A DNA stretch of 64,000 nt. It comes from Streptomyces sp. SN-593. Its GTDB lineage: Bacteria; Actinomycetota; Actinomycetes; Streptomycetales; Streptomycetaceae. The notes beneath the pieces were generated by a model. The model was given only the letters and a program-made list of their open reading frames with translations, was not told the DNA's origin and ran no database searches. A program made the position numbers and the translations under genes. How positions within the stretch are numbered: position 1 is the first letter of the stretch; each line of letters begins with the position of its first letter. Of this stretch, positions 57,001-64,000 are shown piece after piece. The stretch is taken from the NCBI RefSeq assembly GCF_016756395.1, contig NZ_AP018365.1:2983501-3047500 (forward strand). The letters are read 5' to 3'.

Positions 57001-57506
57001 GGGCGCTGGAGGCGGTGGCGCGTGACGGCGAACGGTTGGGCGTGCACCTGTTCGCCGCGACCGGCCGGCCCGAGCGGACCGCGGGCACCGAGACCGACGA
57101 ACGGGCCCGGTTGCGCATCGCGTTGCGGACCGCCGACCCGGAGTCGGCGGCGCTGCTGGTCCATGTCGAGGATCCGGCGGGGCTGGACGACGCGGTGCCC
57201 GGACGCGGCTACCTGAGGCGCCCCGGCGGCGCGGTGACGCCGTTCCAGGCCGCCCGGGTCAGCGCGCGCATCCCGCGGACGGCGACGCTGCGGCCGACCG
57301 TGGTGCCGCTGGAGTGGGAGCGGATGGGCGACCCGCCGGCCCGCCGCCAGGTGCGCGAACTCGGCAACGGGCCGACCGACCTGGCGCTCCTGGCCAGCGC
57401 CCTCCAGCGTGCCGCCGAGACGCCGGCCGACGACGCCGCCGCGCCGCGCGCTCCGCTGCCCTCGGCCGCCACCGCGCCGGCCGCGCTGATCCAGCCGCGC
57501 ATCTGA
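54063..57506 (+). CDS. FHA-domain FtsK/SpoIIIE-type ATPase (EccC-like)
   Basis: 1147 residues from ATG 54063 (MQIRLTVLGPRGS); an upstream GTG at 54027 has no support. Layout: a ubiquitin-like/EccC-type start (~1-85), an H/G/Q-rich repeat (~90-115), FHA domain (~122-210: GRSADADVPLDDPDVSRLHC, DLGSTNGT), a long disordered linker, then an FtsK/SpoIIIE motor with Walker A MLGGAPGSGKTELL (~756) and Walker B RLVVVVDDFDALV (~952). A ~85-residue Gly/Ala/Ser insertion falls between the two. Resembles type VII secretion ATPases, but no EsxA/B, EccD or MycP gene is nearby. Role unknown; may act in phosphorylation-linked secretion. Confidence 0.85.
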   Translation: MQIRLTVLGPRGSGRAARGCDVLVTAPAGTTLGAVAGALASAAGTARPGGRASGAPVALYAGTGRLAPTAVLGAPPLVDGALLSLHAPAEQHGDQGQHGDHGQYGRFGQYGRPPADLAALHVVGGPDAGGVHLLQGGQAAVGRSADADVPLDDPDVSRLHCEIAVGSDGTVTVADLGSTNGTTLSGRPVGVHPLPFAPGALLRIGESTLGLTPAHPATPAPLATAPDGEGHLRVASRGAGGPEAAAEQDGSGAFGGGPYDAAATAGAHPREEAGGGADAYGADRPGAGGDVSGNPPGSGRGSGNGGGPAHGTGSRPGGTAEPEWPPAEPPAADSSRRPTGERNRRDLDEPPRAGVVGAIGAWARRLAGSRPGPDDGGPVPAANDPAAAEALRGRWPDPAAVLLTALGPGRRLWERGHAHPDALTVRLGTADLAAPDGGGLLRDAPYTVDLRAPASSSLTLAGPRPRLAGLARAVLAQLCALHSPAVLEVALVSADRTRGADERTEEWSWLNWLPHLRPAHGQDCRLLLAFDRDQAEARVSELVRRLESGPLGPGWASAPPSAVAAAAARHDGPYTLVVLDGDPGSAALRDALGRIAVAGPSAGIHLLCLVETGERPAVQGGLTARVCGDVATTLRLEPAPGADGDAAAGAGAHPAEPVDGVVVLDAVSAAWAEHFARALAPLREADAGAVDVPSRHVLPGAVRLLDELDLAIATPARIAARWAEAPGAASGATAVIGVGAGGRVAVDLVAEGPHAMLGGAPGSGKTELLRSVVAALAAADRPERLALVLVDGAGTEHGEGLGSCADLPHVSTHLVASDPVRMREFAQALSAELKRRAEVLGGEDFAAWHGRGPAAGMVPHQGGRRGAPGADQGPGSGSGTGAGAGPGTGAGGGRGAASGGARTGGGASASVGGASASVGAGGSAGAGASVGGSGSASGGGPGGGVRPVLPRLVVVVDDFDALVAPGLGSPGRPSAGSVVRALEAVARDGERLGVHLFAATGRPERTAGTETDERARLRIALRTADPESAALLVHVEDPAGLDDAVPGRGYLRRPGGAVTPFQAARVSARIPRTATLRPTVVPLEWERMGDPPARRQVRELGNGPTDLALLASALQRAAETPADDAAAPRAPLPSAATAPAALIQPRI

Positions 57507-57739
57507 CCTCCGCACGCGTCGAGCGCCCGTCCGCGGGTGTCCTCGACGCCCGCCTCCCTCGTCTTTCCCCCAACAGCGCCCGACCGACGCTCTGGTGACG
57601 CCTCGACAGCTCCACGGCACCGCCCGGGCAGCCACGATGAGGCGCGGCTTTCGACCCTGACCTGACGGTCCGTCCTACCCTGCCCCCGAAGGGTTCGCTT
57701 CAAGATCACGGCATCGTCACAATGACCCCCGCAAGCTCG

Positions 57740-57753
57740 CGCAAGACCTTGCG
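57740..57753. promoter_or_regulatory. LacI-type operator CGCAAG-AC-CTTGCG
   Basis: A dyad CGCAAG-AC-CTTGCG overlapping the -35 of the sugar-transporter promoter. The form resembles operators of LacI-family sugar regulators in streptomycetes. No LacI gene is in the window. Confidence 0.6.
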
Positions 57754-57778
57754 AGCGCCATCGCGCCGGGCGTAGACA
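57749..57778 (+). promoter_or_regulatory. Promoter of the sugar ABC operon
   Basis: TTGCGA (57749-57754), 18-bp spacer, TAGACA (57773-57778). Start of transcription would be about 57785, leaving a short leader with the AGGGGA ribosome-binding site before ATG 57808. Confidence 0.55.
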
Positions 57779-57807
57779 GTCGCCAACGGGACTGAGGGGA
57801 ACACGAC

Positions 57808-59217
57808 ATGCGTACCGTAAGGCGCACTCACATCACCTACGCGCGACGACGCAGCACTACGCGCATAGCTCTCGCGGCGGTGGCGGTGTCCGCGCTCGCG
57901 CTCACCACCGCGGCCTGCGGCGGGGACAGTGACAAGAAAGACGATTCCAAGAGCACGTCGTCGGCCTCCTCATCGGGGAGTGACGGGAGCGAGCTGAACC
58001 TGCCCGACCTGCACGGGCAGAAGCTCGAGGTCGCGGCGGTGTGGACCGGCCCCGAACAGAAGGCGTTCCAGAAGGTGCTGGACCAGTTCGACAAGCTCAC
58101 CGGGGCGAAGTCCACCTTCGTACCGACCGGTGACAGCCAGTCGACCTTCCTCGGCACGAAGATCGAGGGCGGCGCCCCGCCGGACGTGGCGTTCCTCGCC
58201 CAGCCCGGCGTGCTGCACCAGTTCGCGGACAAGGGCTGGCTGAAGCCGCTCGGCGCGAGCGCGCAGGCGCAGTTGAGCAAGAACTACTCCAAGGGCTGGC
58301 AGGACCTGGGCGCCTGGAAGGGCAAGCAGTACGGGGTCTACGCCAAGGTCGCCAACAAGTCGCTGATCTGGTACAACACCTCGGCCTTCAGCAACGCGGG
58401 CGCGACCGTGCCGAAGACCTGGTCGGACTTCCTGAAGACCGCCGAGACCGTCTACGAGTCCGGCACCCCGGCGGTGTCGATCGGCGGCGGGGACGGCTGG
58501 ACCCTCACCGACTGGTTCGAGAACATCTACCTCTCGCAGGCCGGTCCGGAGAAGTACGACGAGCTGACCGCGCACACGATCAAGTGGACGGACCCGTCGG
58601 TCAAGACCGCGCTGACCACGCTGGCGCAGCTCTTCGGCAACAAGGACCTGGTCGCCGGCGGCACCTCCACGGCGCTCGCCGACGACTTCCCGAAGTCGGT
58701 GACCCAGGTGTTCAGCGGCAACCCGCCGAAGGCCGCGATGGTCTACGAGGCCGACTTCGTGTCGTCGTTCATCACCGCCAACACCAAGGCGAAGGTCGGC
58801 ACGGACGCGAAGGTGTTCCCGTTCCCGGCCGTCGGCAACGGCAAGGCGCCGGTGGTCAGCGGCGGCGACGTCGGCGTGGCGCTGAAGGACAACGCGGGCG
58901 CGCAGGCGCTGCTCACCTACGTGGCGTCCACCGACGCGGCCAAGATCTGGGCGTCCAGCGGCGGTTACCTCTCGCCGAACAAGTCGCTGCCGTTCTCGGC
59001 GTACCCGGACGCGACCGAGCGCACCATCGCCCAGTCGCTGATCGCCTCCGGCGACGACTTCCGGTTCGACATGTCGGACCAGGCGCCCGCGGCCTTCGGC
59101 GGCACCAAGGGCCAGGGCGAGTGGAAGGACCTCCAGGACTTCCTCGCCAAGCCGTCCGATGTGGCCGGCACGCAGGCGAAGCTGGAGTCGGACGCGGCCA
59201 AGGCGTACGGGAGCTGA
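57808..59217 (+). CDS. Sugar ABC transporter solute-binding lipoprotein (CUT1)
   Basis: 469 residues. A signal peptide with lipobox LTTAAC (Cys ~37) and a Ser/Lys/Asp linker start the protein. Mature part is an SBP_bac_1/8-type binding protein: VAAVWTGPEQKAFQKVLDQF, LWYNTSAFSNAG, YLSQAGPEKYDEL, RTIAQSLIAS. Binds a sugar or oligosaccharide outside and hands it to the two permeases that follow. Substrate unknown. A LacI-type operator controls the operon. Confidence 0.92.
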   Translation: MRTVRRTHITYARRRSTTRIALAAVAVSALALTTAACGGDSDKKDDSKSTSSASSSGSDGSELNLPDLHGQKLEVAAVWTGPEQKAFQKVLDQFDKLTGAKSTFVPTGDSQSTFLGTKIEGGAPPDVAFLAQPGVLHQFADKGWLKPLGASAQAQLSKNYSKGWQDLGAWKGKQYGVYAKVANKSLIWYNTSAFSNAGATVPKTWSDFLKTAETVYESGTPAVSIGGGDGWTLTDWFENIYLSQAGPEKYDELTAHTIKWTDPSVKTALTTLAQLFGNKDLVAGGTSTALADDFPKSVTQVFSGNPPKAAMVYEADFVSSFITANTKAKVGTDAKVFPFPAVGNGKAPVVSGGDVGVALKDNAGAQALLTYVASTDAAKIWASSGGYLSPNKSLPFSAYPDATERTIAQSLIASGDDFRFDMSDQAPAAFGGTKGQGEWKDLQDFLAKPSDVAGTQAKLESDAAKAYGS

Positions 59218-59223
59218 GGTCGG

Positions 59224-60642
59224 ATGGCTGACGCCTCTGTTCCAGGGGCGAGCGGTCCGGTGGGAGCGGGTGGCGGCGTCTCCGCCGTCCCGGCTCCCGC
59301 CGGTCCCGGCTCCGTCGAGGGGCCCGGCTCCGGCCGGCGCCCCGGCAAGCGCCGCAGCATCATGGGCACCCGCCCGTGGATCGCCGCGCTGTTCCTGCTG
59401 CCCGCGCTCGTCCTGCTGGGCGCGCTGGTGGCCTATCCGATCGGCTACACGGTCTACCGCAGCCTCTTCGACGCCAGCGGTGACTCGTTCGTCGGCCTGA
59501 AGAACTTCCGTACGGTCTTCACCGACCACGGCATCCTCACCGCGGTCCGCAACAACGCGATCTGGGTGGTGGTGGCGCCGACCGTGGCGACCGGTCTCGG
59601 GCTGGTCTTCGCGGTGCTCACCGAACGGGTGCGCTGGAGCACCGCGTTCAAGCTGGTCATCTTCATGCCGATGGCCATCTCGATGCTGGCCGCGGGCATC
59701 ATCTTCCGGCTGGTGTACGAGCAGGACCCCTCGCGCGGGGTGGCGAACGCCGTGGTGGTGGCCGTGCACGACACGTTCACCAGCAACTCCGCCTACCCGG
59801 GGGCGCGTCCGCGGCCGGACAGCGACCTGAAGCCGACCGCCGGCGGGTCGTTCACCTCGACCTCCGCCGCGCGTGTCGGCACCTCGGCGGACCTGCCGCT
59901 GGTCGGCATCCCGCAGACCGAACTGCCGTCCGACGCGCAGCAGGCCAAGCCGGCCGCGGCGAAGCCGGGCCAGGTCACGGGCACGGTGTGGCTGGACTTC
60001 CGGCCCGGCGGCACCGGCAAGCCCGACGTGATCGACCCGGGTGAGAAGGCGCTGTCCGGGGTGAAGGTGGAGGCGGTCGAGAACGGCAAGGTGATCGCCT
60101 CGGCCAAGTCCGGCAAGGACGGCACCTACGCGCTGCCGGGGAAGGCGGCCGGCGCCCGACTGCGGTTGCCCGCCTCGAACTTCTCCGGCAAGTACAACGG
60201 CATCAACTGGCTCGGACCGGACCTGGTCACCCCGTCGATCATCGGCTCCTACGTGTGGATGTGGGCCGGTTTCGCCATGGTGCTGATCGCGGCGGGACTC
60301 GCCGGGGTGCCGCGCGAGCTGCTGGAGCAGGCCCGGGTGGACGGCGCGGGCGAGTGGCAGGTCTTCCGCCGGATCACCGTGCCGCTGCTGGCTCCCGTGC
60401 TGGTGGTGGTGATGGTGACACTGATGATCAACGTGTTGAAGATCTTCGACCTCGTCTACATCATCGCGCCGGGCAACACCCAGTCGAACGCCAACGTGCT
60501 CGCGCTCCAGCTCTACCTGTCGTCCTTCGGCGGCGGCAACGACCTGGGCGTCGGCAGCGCGATCGGCGTGATCCTGCTGCTGCTGGTGCTGCCGGTCATG
60601 ATCTTCAACATCCGGCGGCTGCGCAGGGAGGGACGGCGATGA
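59224..60642 (+). CDS. Sugar ABC transporter permease with inserted extracellular beta-domain
   Basis: 472 residues against ~300 usual for CUT1 permeases. About six membrane segments: TM1 ~51-77, TM2 ~107-131, TM3 ~139-163, TM4 ~337-360, TM5 ~375-405, TM6 ~440-462. The EAA coupling loop GVPRELLEQARVDGAGEW follows TM4. Between TM3 and TM4 is a ~155-residue outside insertion containing a compact domain (~245-322: GQVTGTVWLDFRPGG, KALSGVKVEAVENGKVI, SGKDGTYALPGKAAG) with the strand pattern of SdrD-B/CNA-B-like folds. E. coli MalF has a functionally similar P2 loop, but at a different position. ATGA overlap with the next gene. Confidence 0.9.
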   Translation: MADASVPGASGPVGAGGGVSAVPAPAGPGSVEGPGSGRRPGKRRSIMGTRPWIAALFLLPALVLLGALVAYPIGYTVYRSLFDASGDSFVGLKNFRTVFTDHGILTAVRNNAIWVVVAPTVATGLGLVFAVLTERVRWSTAFKLVIFMPMAISMLAAGIIFRLVYEQDPSRGVANAVVVAVHDTFTSNSAYPGARPRPDSDLKPTAGGSFTSTSAARVGTSADLPLVGIPQTELPSDAQQAKPAAAKPGQVTGTVWLDFRPGGTGKPDVIDPGEKALSGVKVEAVENGKVIASAKSGKDGTYALPGKAAGARLRLPASNFSGKYNGINWLGPDLVTPSIIGSYVWMWAGFAMVLIAAGLAGVPRELLEQARVDGAGEWQVFRRITVPLLAPVLVVVMVTLMINVLKIFDLVYIIAPGNTQSNANVLALQLYLSSFGGGNDLGVGSAIGVILLLLVLPVMIFNIRRLRREGRR

Positions 60643-61673
60643 GCGCGGACGCGACGGACGCGGGTGCGGGAGCGGGTGCGCCCACGGGTCCGGGGAGGAG
60701 CACGGGCGCGAGGACGGGCACGGGTACGGACCGGGGCACGGGTACGGACCGGGGCCCGGGTACGGACGGGGGCGTGGAGACGGCCGGGACGGGCGCACCG
60801 CGCACGGCCTCCGGCGCCGGGCGGCGCGGGATCGGCGCGCGGCTGGCCGGCGCGGCGAGCGGCGGCCTGCTCCGGCTGGTGCTGCTGGTGGTGGCGCTGT
60901 TCTGGCTGATGCCCACGGTCGGGCTGCTGCTGTCCAGCCTGCGCAGCCGGCAGGACATCGCGGCCACCGGCTGGTGGAAGGTGTTCACCTCGCCGACCCA
61001 GCTCACGGTCACCAACTACCGTTCCCTGCTGGACAACCACGCGATCACCAGTTCGCTGTGGAACACCGCGCTGATCACCGTGCCGGCCACCGTGCTGGTC
61101 GTGGTGATCGGGTCGCTGGCCGGCTACGCCTTCGCGTGGATGGAGTTCCCCGGCCGCGACTGGTGGTTCATCGGCGTGGTGGCGATGCTCGTGGTGCCGG
61201 TGCAGGTGGCGCTGGTCCCGGTGGCGAAGCTCTTCGGCAAGATCGGGATCTTCGGCGACATCTCCGGGGTGGTGCTCTTCCACACCGCCTTCGGGCTGCC
61301 GTTCGCGATCTTCCTGCTGCGGAACTTCTTCGCGGAGATCCCCCGCGAACTGCTGGAGGCGGCGCGGCTGGACGGCGCCGGCGAACTGCGGCTGTTCGTC
61401 CGGGTGATCATGCCGCTGGGCGGCCCGGCTATCGCCTCGCTCGGCATCTTCCAGTTCCTGTGGGTGTGGAACGACATGCTGGTCGCGCTGATCTTCGCGA
61501 ACAGCGACTCGCAGCCGATCACGGTCGCCCTCCAGCAGCAGGTACGGCAGTTCAGCGACAACATCGACATCCTGGCGCCCGGCGCCTTCCTGTCGATGGT
61601 GGTCCCGCTGGTCGTGTTCTTCGCGTTCCAGCGGCAGTTCGTCTCCGGTGTGATGGCCGGGGCGGTCAAGTAG
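60639..61673 (+). CDS. Sugar ABC transporter permease 2 (CUT1)
   Basis: 344 residues. ATG overlaps the previous stop (ATGA). A 70-residue cytoplasmic tail of Gly/Thr/Arg/Asp repeats (GTGTDRGTGTDRGPGTDGG) precedes a normal MalG-type permease with six membrane segments and EAA loop IPRELLEAARLDGAGELRLF. The pair forms the channel. No ATPase gene follows; streptomycetes commonly use a shared MsiK ATPase for CUT1 importers, which would be elsewhere. A strong terminator follows. Confidence 0.93.
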   Translation: MSADATDAGAGAGAPTGPGRSTGARTGTGTDRGTGTDRGPGTDGGVETAGTGAPRTASGAGRRGIGARLAGAASGGLLRLVLLVVALFWLMPTVGLLLSSLRSRQDIAATGWWKVFTSPTQLTVTNYRSLLDNHAITSSLWNTALITVPATVLVVVIGSLAGYAFAWMEFPGRDWWFIGVVAMLVVPVQVALVPVAKLFGKIGIFGDISGVVLFHTAFGLPFAIFLLRNFFAEIPRELLEAARLDGAGELRLFVRVIMPLGGPAIASLGIFQFLWVWNDMLVALIFANSDSQPITVALQQQVRQFSDNIDILAPGAFLSMVVPLVVFFAFQRQFVSGVMAGAVK

Positions 61674-61682
61674 CACTTCCAC

Positions 61683-61724
61683 GGCGCCCGTCCACCCGGC
61701 CCGTCCGGCGGGTGGACGGGCGCC
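61683..61724. terminator. 16-bp hairpin after the sugar operon
   Basis: Perfect 16-bp arms (61683-61698 and 61709-61724) with a 10-nt loop directly after the operon, before the convergent gdhB gene. No U-tract. Confidence 0.88.
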
Positions 61725-61871
61725 GCCGTGTCCGCGGCAGGGGCCGGCACGACCGGCGGTGCGGGCGGTCCGGGAAGCTCGGCGACCCGGGTGGGGGCGG
61801 CGCAGGTGGGGCGACGCAGGTGGGGCGACGCAGGTGGGGCGGGCGCCACTGCCGGGCGCCCGCCCCCTTCC

Positions 61872-64000
61872 TCAGTGGTGCGTGCGCAGCAGCGTGCGGA
61901 ACGTCCGCATCGCCACCGACAGGCTGGCGAGGTCGAACTCCTCCGAGCCCTGGATCTCCTCCAGGGTGGTCCGCGCCCGGTTCACCAGGCCGGAGTTGCG
62001 CTCCTCCCACGCCTTGTAGCGCTCCTCCGGGGTCGCTCCGGCCTCGCCCGCGCTCAGCACGTCGGCGGTGAGCGCCGCGTGCGCCGCGAACAGGTCCTCC
62101 CGGATCGCGGCCCGCGCCATCGACTGCCAGCGGTCGTCCCGCGGCAACTGGATGATCCGGTCCAGCAGTTGGGTGATGCCCAGCCGGTCGGCGAGGTCGA
62201 AGTAGATCTCGGCGACGTCCAGCGGCTCCTTGCCGGCCCGCCTCGCCACGTCCACGATGTCCAGCGCCGGGAACGCCGAGGAGAACCCCGCCACCCTGGT
62301 CGCCAGCTCGTCCGGCACCCCGGCGGCGGTCAGCTCGTCGTGCAGCCCGCTGTACCACTCCAGGTCCGCGCCGCACAGCAGTTGCGGCAGCTTCGACCAG
62401 ACCGCCGTGACGCCCTCACCGAAGAACTCGATGGTCTCGGCGATCTGCAGCGGCTGCATGCGGTTGTTGAGCAGCCAGCGGGTGCCGCGCTCGACCAGCC
62501 GCCGAGAATGCAGCCGGATCCGGGTCTGCACGTCGGCCGCGACGGTGTTGTCCAGCGCCTCGACCGCGTCCCAGATCGGGCCGAGGTCGAAGATCGCCCG
62601 GGCCGCGGTGTGCGCCCGCACGATCTCCTCGGTGGTCGCGCCGATCTCCTCGCGGAACCGGTGCAGGAAGGTGGTGCCGCCGGTGTTCACCGTGTCGTTG
62701 ACCAGCACCGTGGTGACGATCTCGCGGTGCAGCGCGTGGTTGTCGATCTGCGTGGCGAAACGCTCCCGCAGGGCCACCGGGAAGTACGCGTGCAGCAACG
62801 ACCGCAGGTACGGGTCGTCCGGCAGCTCGGTCTGGATCAGCTCGTCGGCCACCGTGATCTTCGCGTAGGCGAGGATGACCGCCATCTCCGGCTGCGTCAG
62901 GCCCGTGCCGGCCGCCGACCGCTCGCGGATCTGCCGGTCGGTGGGCAGGAACTCCAGTGCCCGGTCCAGCCGGCCGTCCCGCGCCAGGCGCCGCATGAAC
63001 CGCTGGTGCGCGTGGAGCAGGCTGCTGGTCTGCGCCATGCTGTTGGCCAGTGCGACGTTCTGCGCGTAGTTGTTGCGCAGCACCAGGTTGCCGACGTCGT
63101 GGGTCATCTCGGCGAGCAGGGCGTTGCGCTGCTTGACCGTCATGTCGCCTTCGGCGACGGTGCTGTTGAGCAGCACCTTGATGTTGACCTCGTGGTCCGA
63201 GGCGTCCACGCCGGCGCTGTTGTCGATCGCGTCGGTGTTGATCCGGCCGCCGGTGCCCTCGGGCCCGCCGGAACGCGCGAACTCGATCCGGCCGAGCTGC
63301 GTGAAGCCGAGGTTGCCGCCCTCGCCGACCACCTTGACCCGCAGGTCGGTGCCGTCGATCCGGATCGGGTCGTTCGCCTTGTCGCCGACGTCCGCCTGCG
63401 TCTCGGTGGACGCCTTGACGTACGTGCCGATGCCGCCGTTCCACAGCAGGTCGACCGGGGCCTTCAGGATCGCCTTCATCAGCTCGGCCGGCGTGAGCTT
63501 CGCCCCGGCGGACCCGATGCCGAGCGCGGCGCGCACGGCCGCGCTGACCGGGATCGCCTTGGCGGTGCGCGGGTAGATCCCGCCTCCGGCCGAGATCAGC
63601 GAGGAGTCGTAGTCGGCCCAGGAGGAGCGCGGCAGTTCGAACATCCGGCGCCGCTCGGCGTAGGAGGTGGCCGCGTCCGGGTTCGGGTCGAGGAAGATGT
63701 GGCGGTGGTCGAAGGCGGCCACCAGCCGGATGTGCTCCGACAGCAGCATGCCGTTGCCGAAGACGTCGCCGGACATGTCGCCGATGCCGACGACGGTGAA
63801 GTCCTCTTCCTGCGTGTTGTGCCCGGTCTCCCGGAAGTGCCGCTTCACCGACTCCCAGGCGCCGGAGGAGGTGATGGCCATCTTCTTGTGGTCGTAGCCG
63901 ACCGACCCGCCGGAGGCGAAGGCGTCGCCGAGCCAGAACCCGTACGAGACGGCGACCTCGTTGGCGATGTCGGAGAACGACGCGGTGCCCTTGTCCGCCG
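61872..64000 (-). CDS. gdhB: NAD-specific glutamate dehydrogenase, C-terminal part
   Basis: About 709 residues are visible; the gene continues past the right edge, and the full-length large form (GDH180 class) is about 1600-1650 residues. The visible part holds the rear of the catalytic domain (DHKKMAITSSGAWESVKRHF, VVGIGDMSGDVFGNGML, DLLWNGGIGTYVKAS) and the helical C-terminal domain, which ends MRTFRTLLRTHH. Catalyses reversible oxidative deamination of glutamate to 2-oxoglutarate with NAD+, mainly catabolic. Synteny fits SCO2999. Convergent with the sugar operon across a hairpin. Confidence 0.95.
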   Translation of the reverse strand, partial: ADKGTASFSDIANEVAVSYGFWLGDAFASGGSVGYDHKKMAITSSGAWESVKRHFRETGHNTQEEDFTVVGIGDMSGDVFGNGMLLSEHIRLVAAFDHRHIFLDPNPDAATSYAERRRMFELPRSSWADYDSSLISAGGGIYPRTAKAIPVSAAVRAALGIGSAGAKLTPAELMKAILKAPVDLLWNGGIGTYVKASTETQADVGDKANDPIRIDGTDLRVKVVGEGGNLGFTQLGRIEFARSGGPEGTGGRINTDAIDNSAGVDASDHEVNIKVLLNSTVAEGDMTVKQRNALLAEMTHDVGNLVLRNNYAQNVALANSMAQTSSLLHAHQRFMRRLARDGRLDRALEFLPTDRQIRERSAAGTGLTQPEMAVILAYAKITVADELIQTELPDDPYLRSLLHAYFPVALRERFATQIDNHALHREIVTTVLVNDTVNTGGTTFLHRFREEIGATTEEIVRAHTAARAIFDLGPIWDAVEALDNTVAADVQTRIRLHSRRLVERGTRWLLNNRMQPLQIAETIEFFGEGVTAVWSKLPQLLCGADLEWYSGLHDELTAAGVPDELATRVAGFSSAFPALDIVDVARRAGKEPLDVAEIYFDLADRLGITQLLDRIIQLPRDDRWQSMARAAIREDLFAAHAALTADVLSAGEAGATPEERYKAWEERNSGLVNRARTTLEEIQGSEEFDLASLSVAMRTFRTLLRTHH

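Overview
The window is about 64 kb of very GC-rich chromosome with near-universal G/C at third codon positions, many GTG starts and start/stop-overlapping operons. An SsgA-family sporulation protein, PkaA/PkaB-type Ser/Thr kinases, an NnaR-type nitrate regulator, a DasR-type operator and an actinobacterial tmRNA tag place it in the Streptomycetaceae (Streptomyces or a close relative). From memory, the gene order ssgG, hpd, murA, hup, malic enzyme, HelD-like helicase, nnaR, narK, ssrA/smpB, ftsXE, prfB, pkaB/pkaA, sugar ABC operon, NAD-glutamate dehydrogenase follows the S. coelicolor SCO2924-SCO2999 core region. I see no insertion sequence, prophage, rRNA operon or CRISPR array.

Layout. 1-4.7 kb: partial DUF2510 protein, ssgG, FAD-linked oxidase, 4-hydroxyphenylpyruvate dioxygenase and a divergent Lrp/AsnC regulator. 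4.7-8.7 kb: four-gene osmoprotectant (OpuC-like) ABC transporter, each gene overlapping the next. 8.7-11 kb: ArsR-type repressor with tandem operators and an MFS exporter. 11-18.6 kb: S16 Lon-like protease, a repeat-rich intergenic region, IclR regulator, DEAH helicase, membrane-anchored propeller-like protein, MFS exporter. 18.7-22.8 kb: tRNA-Cys, a double zinc-ribbon membrane protein with an SPFH/GYF protein (YdjG/YdjI-like pair), AhpD-like protein and a PEP-mutase-family enzyme. 22.8-28.1 kb: three-subunit molybdenum-hydroxylase operon with an unusual large subunit and a roughly 505-residue extension on the iron-sulfur subunit. 28.4-32.3 kb: GH20 hexosaminidase with a DasR-like operator, TPR membrane protein, DUF3039 protein, YqgE. 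32.4-36 kb: murA, hup, malic enzyme. 36-41.4 kb: HelD/HelR-like helicase, nnaR, narK.

41.5-49 kb: three tandem hairpins behind ssrA, then smpB, an S41 protease, ftsX and ftsE on the minus strand, a small zinc-ribbon protein, an LAETG sortase substrate with hexapeptide repeats, and prfB. 49-57.5 kb: two eukaryotic-type kinases (one with an extracellular propeller-like sensor) divergent from a large FHA-FtsK ATPase. 57.7-61.7 kb: CUT1-type sugar importer operon with a LacI-type operator over its promoter, no ATPase gene, and a beta-rich domain inserted in one permease. 61.9-64 kb: C-terminal part of NAD-specific glutamate dehydrogenase.

Functional themes are osmoprotection and amino-sugar, sugar, nitrate and glutamate metabolism; cell-wall synthesis and division (murA, ftsEX, ssgG); ribosome rescue (ssrA/smpB); and kinase/FHA signalling. 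Most convergent gene pairs are separated by long GC-rich hairpins without a U-tract, as is usual in streptomycetes.
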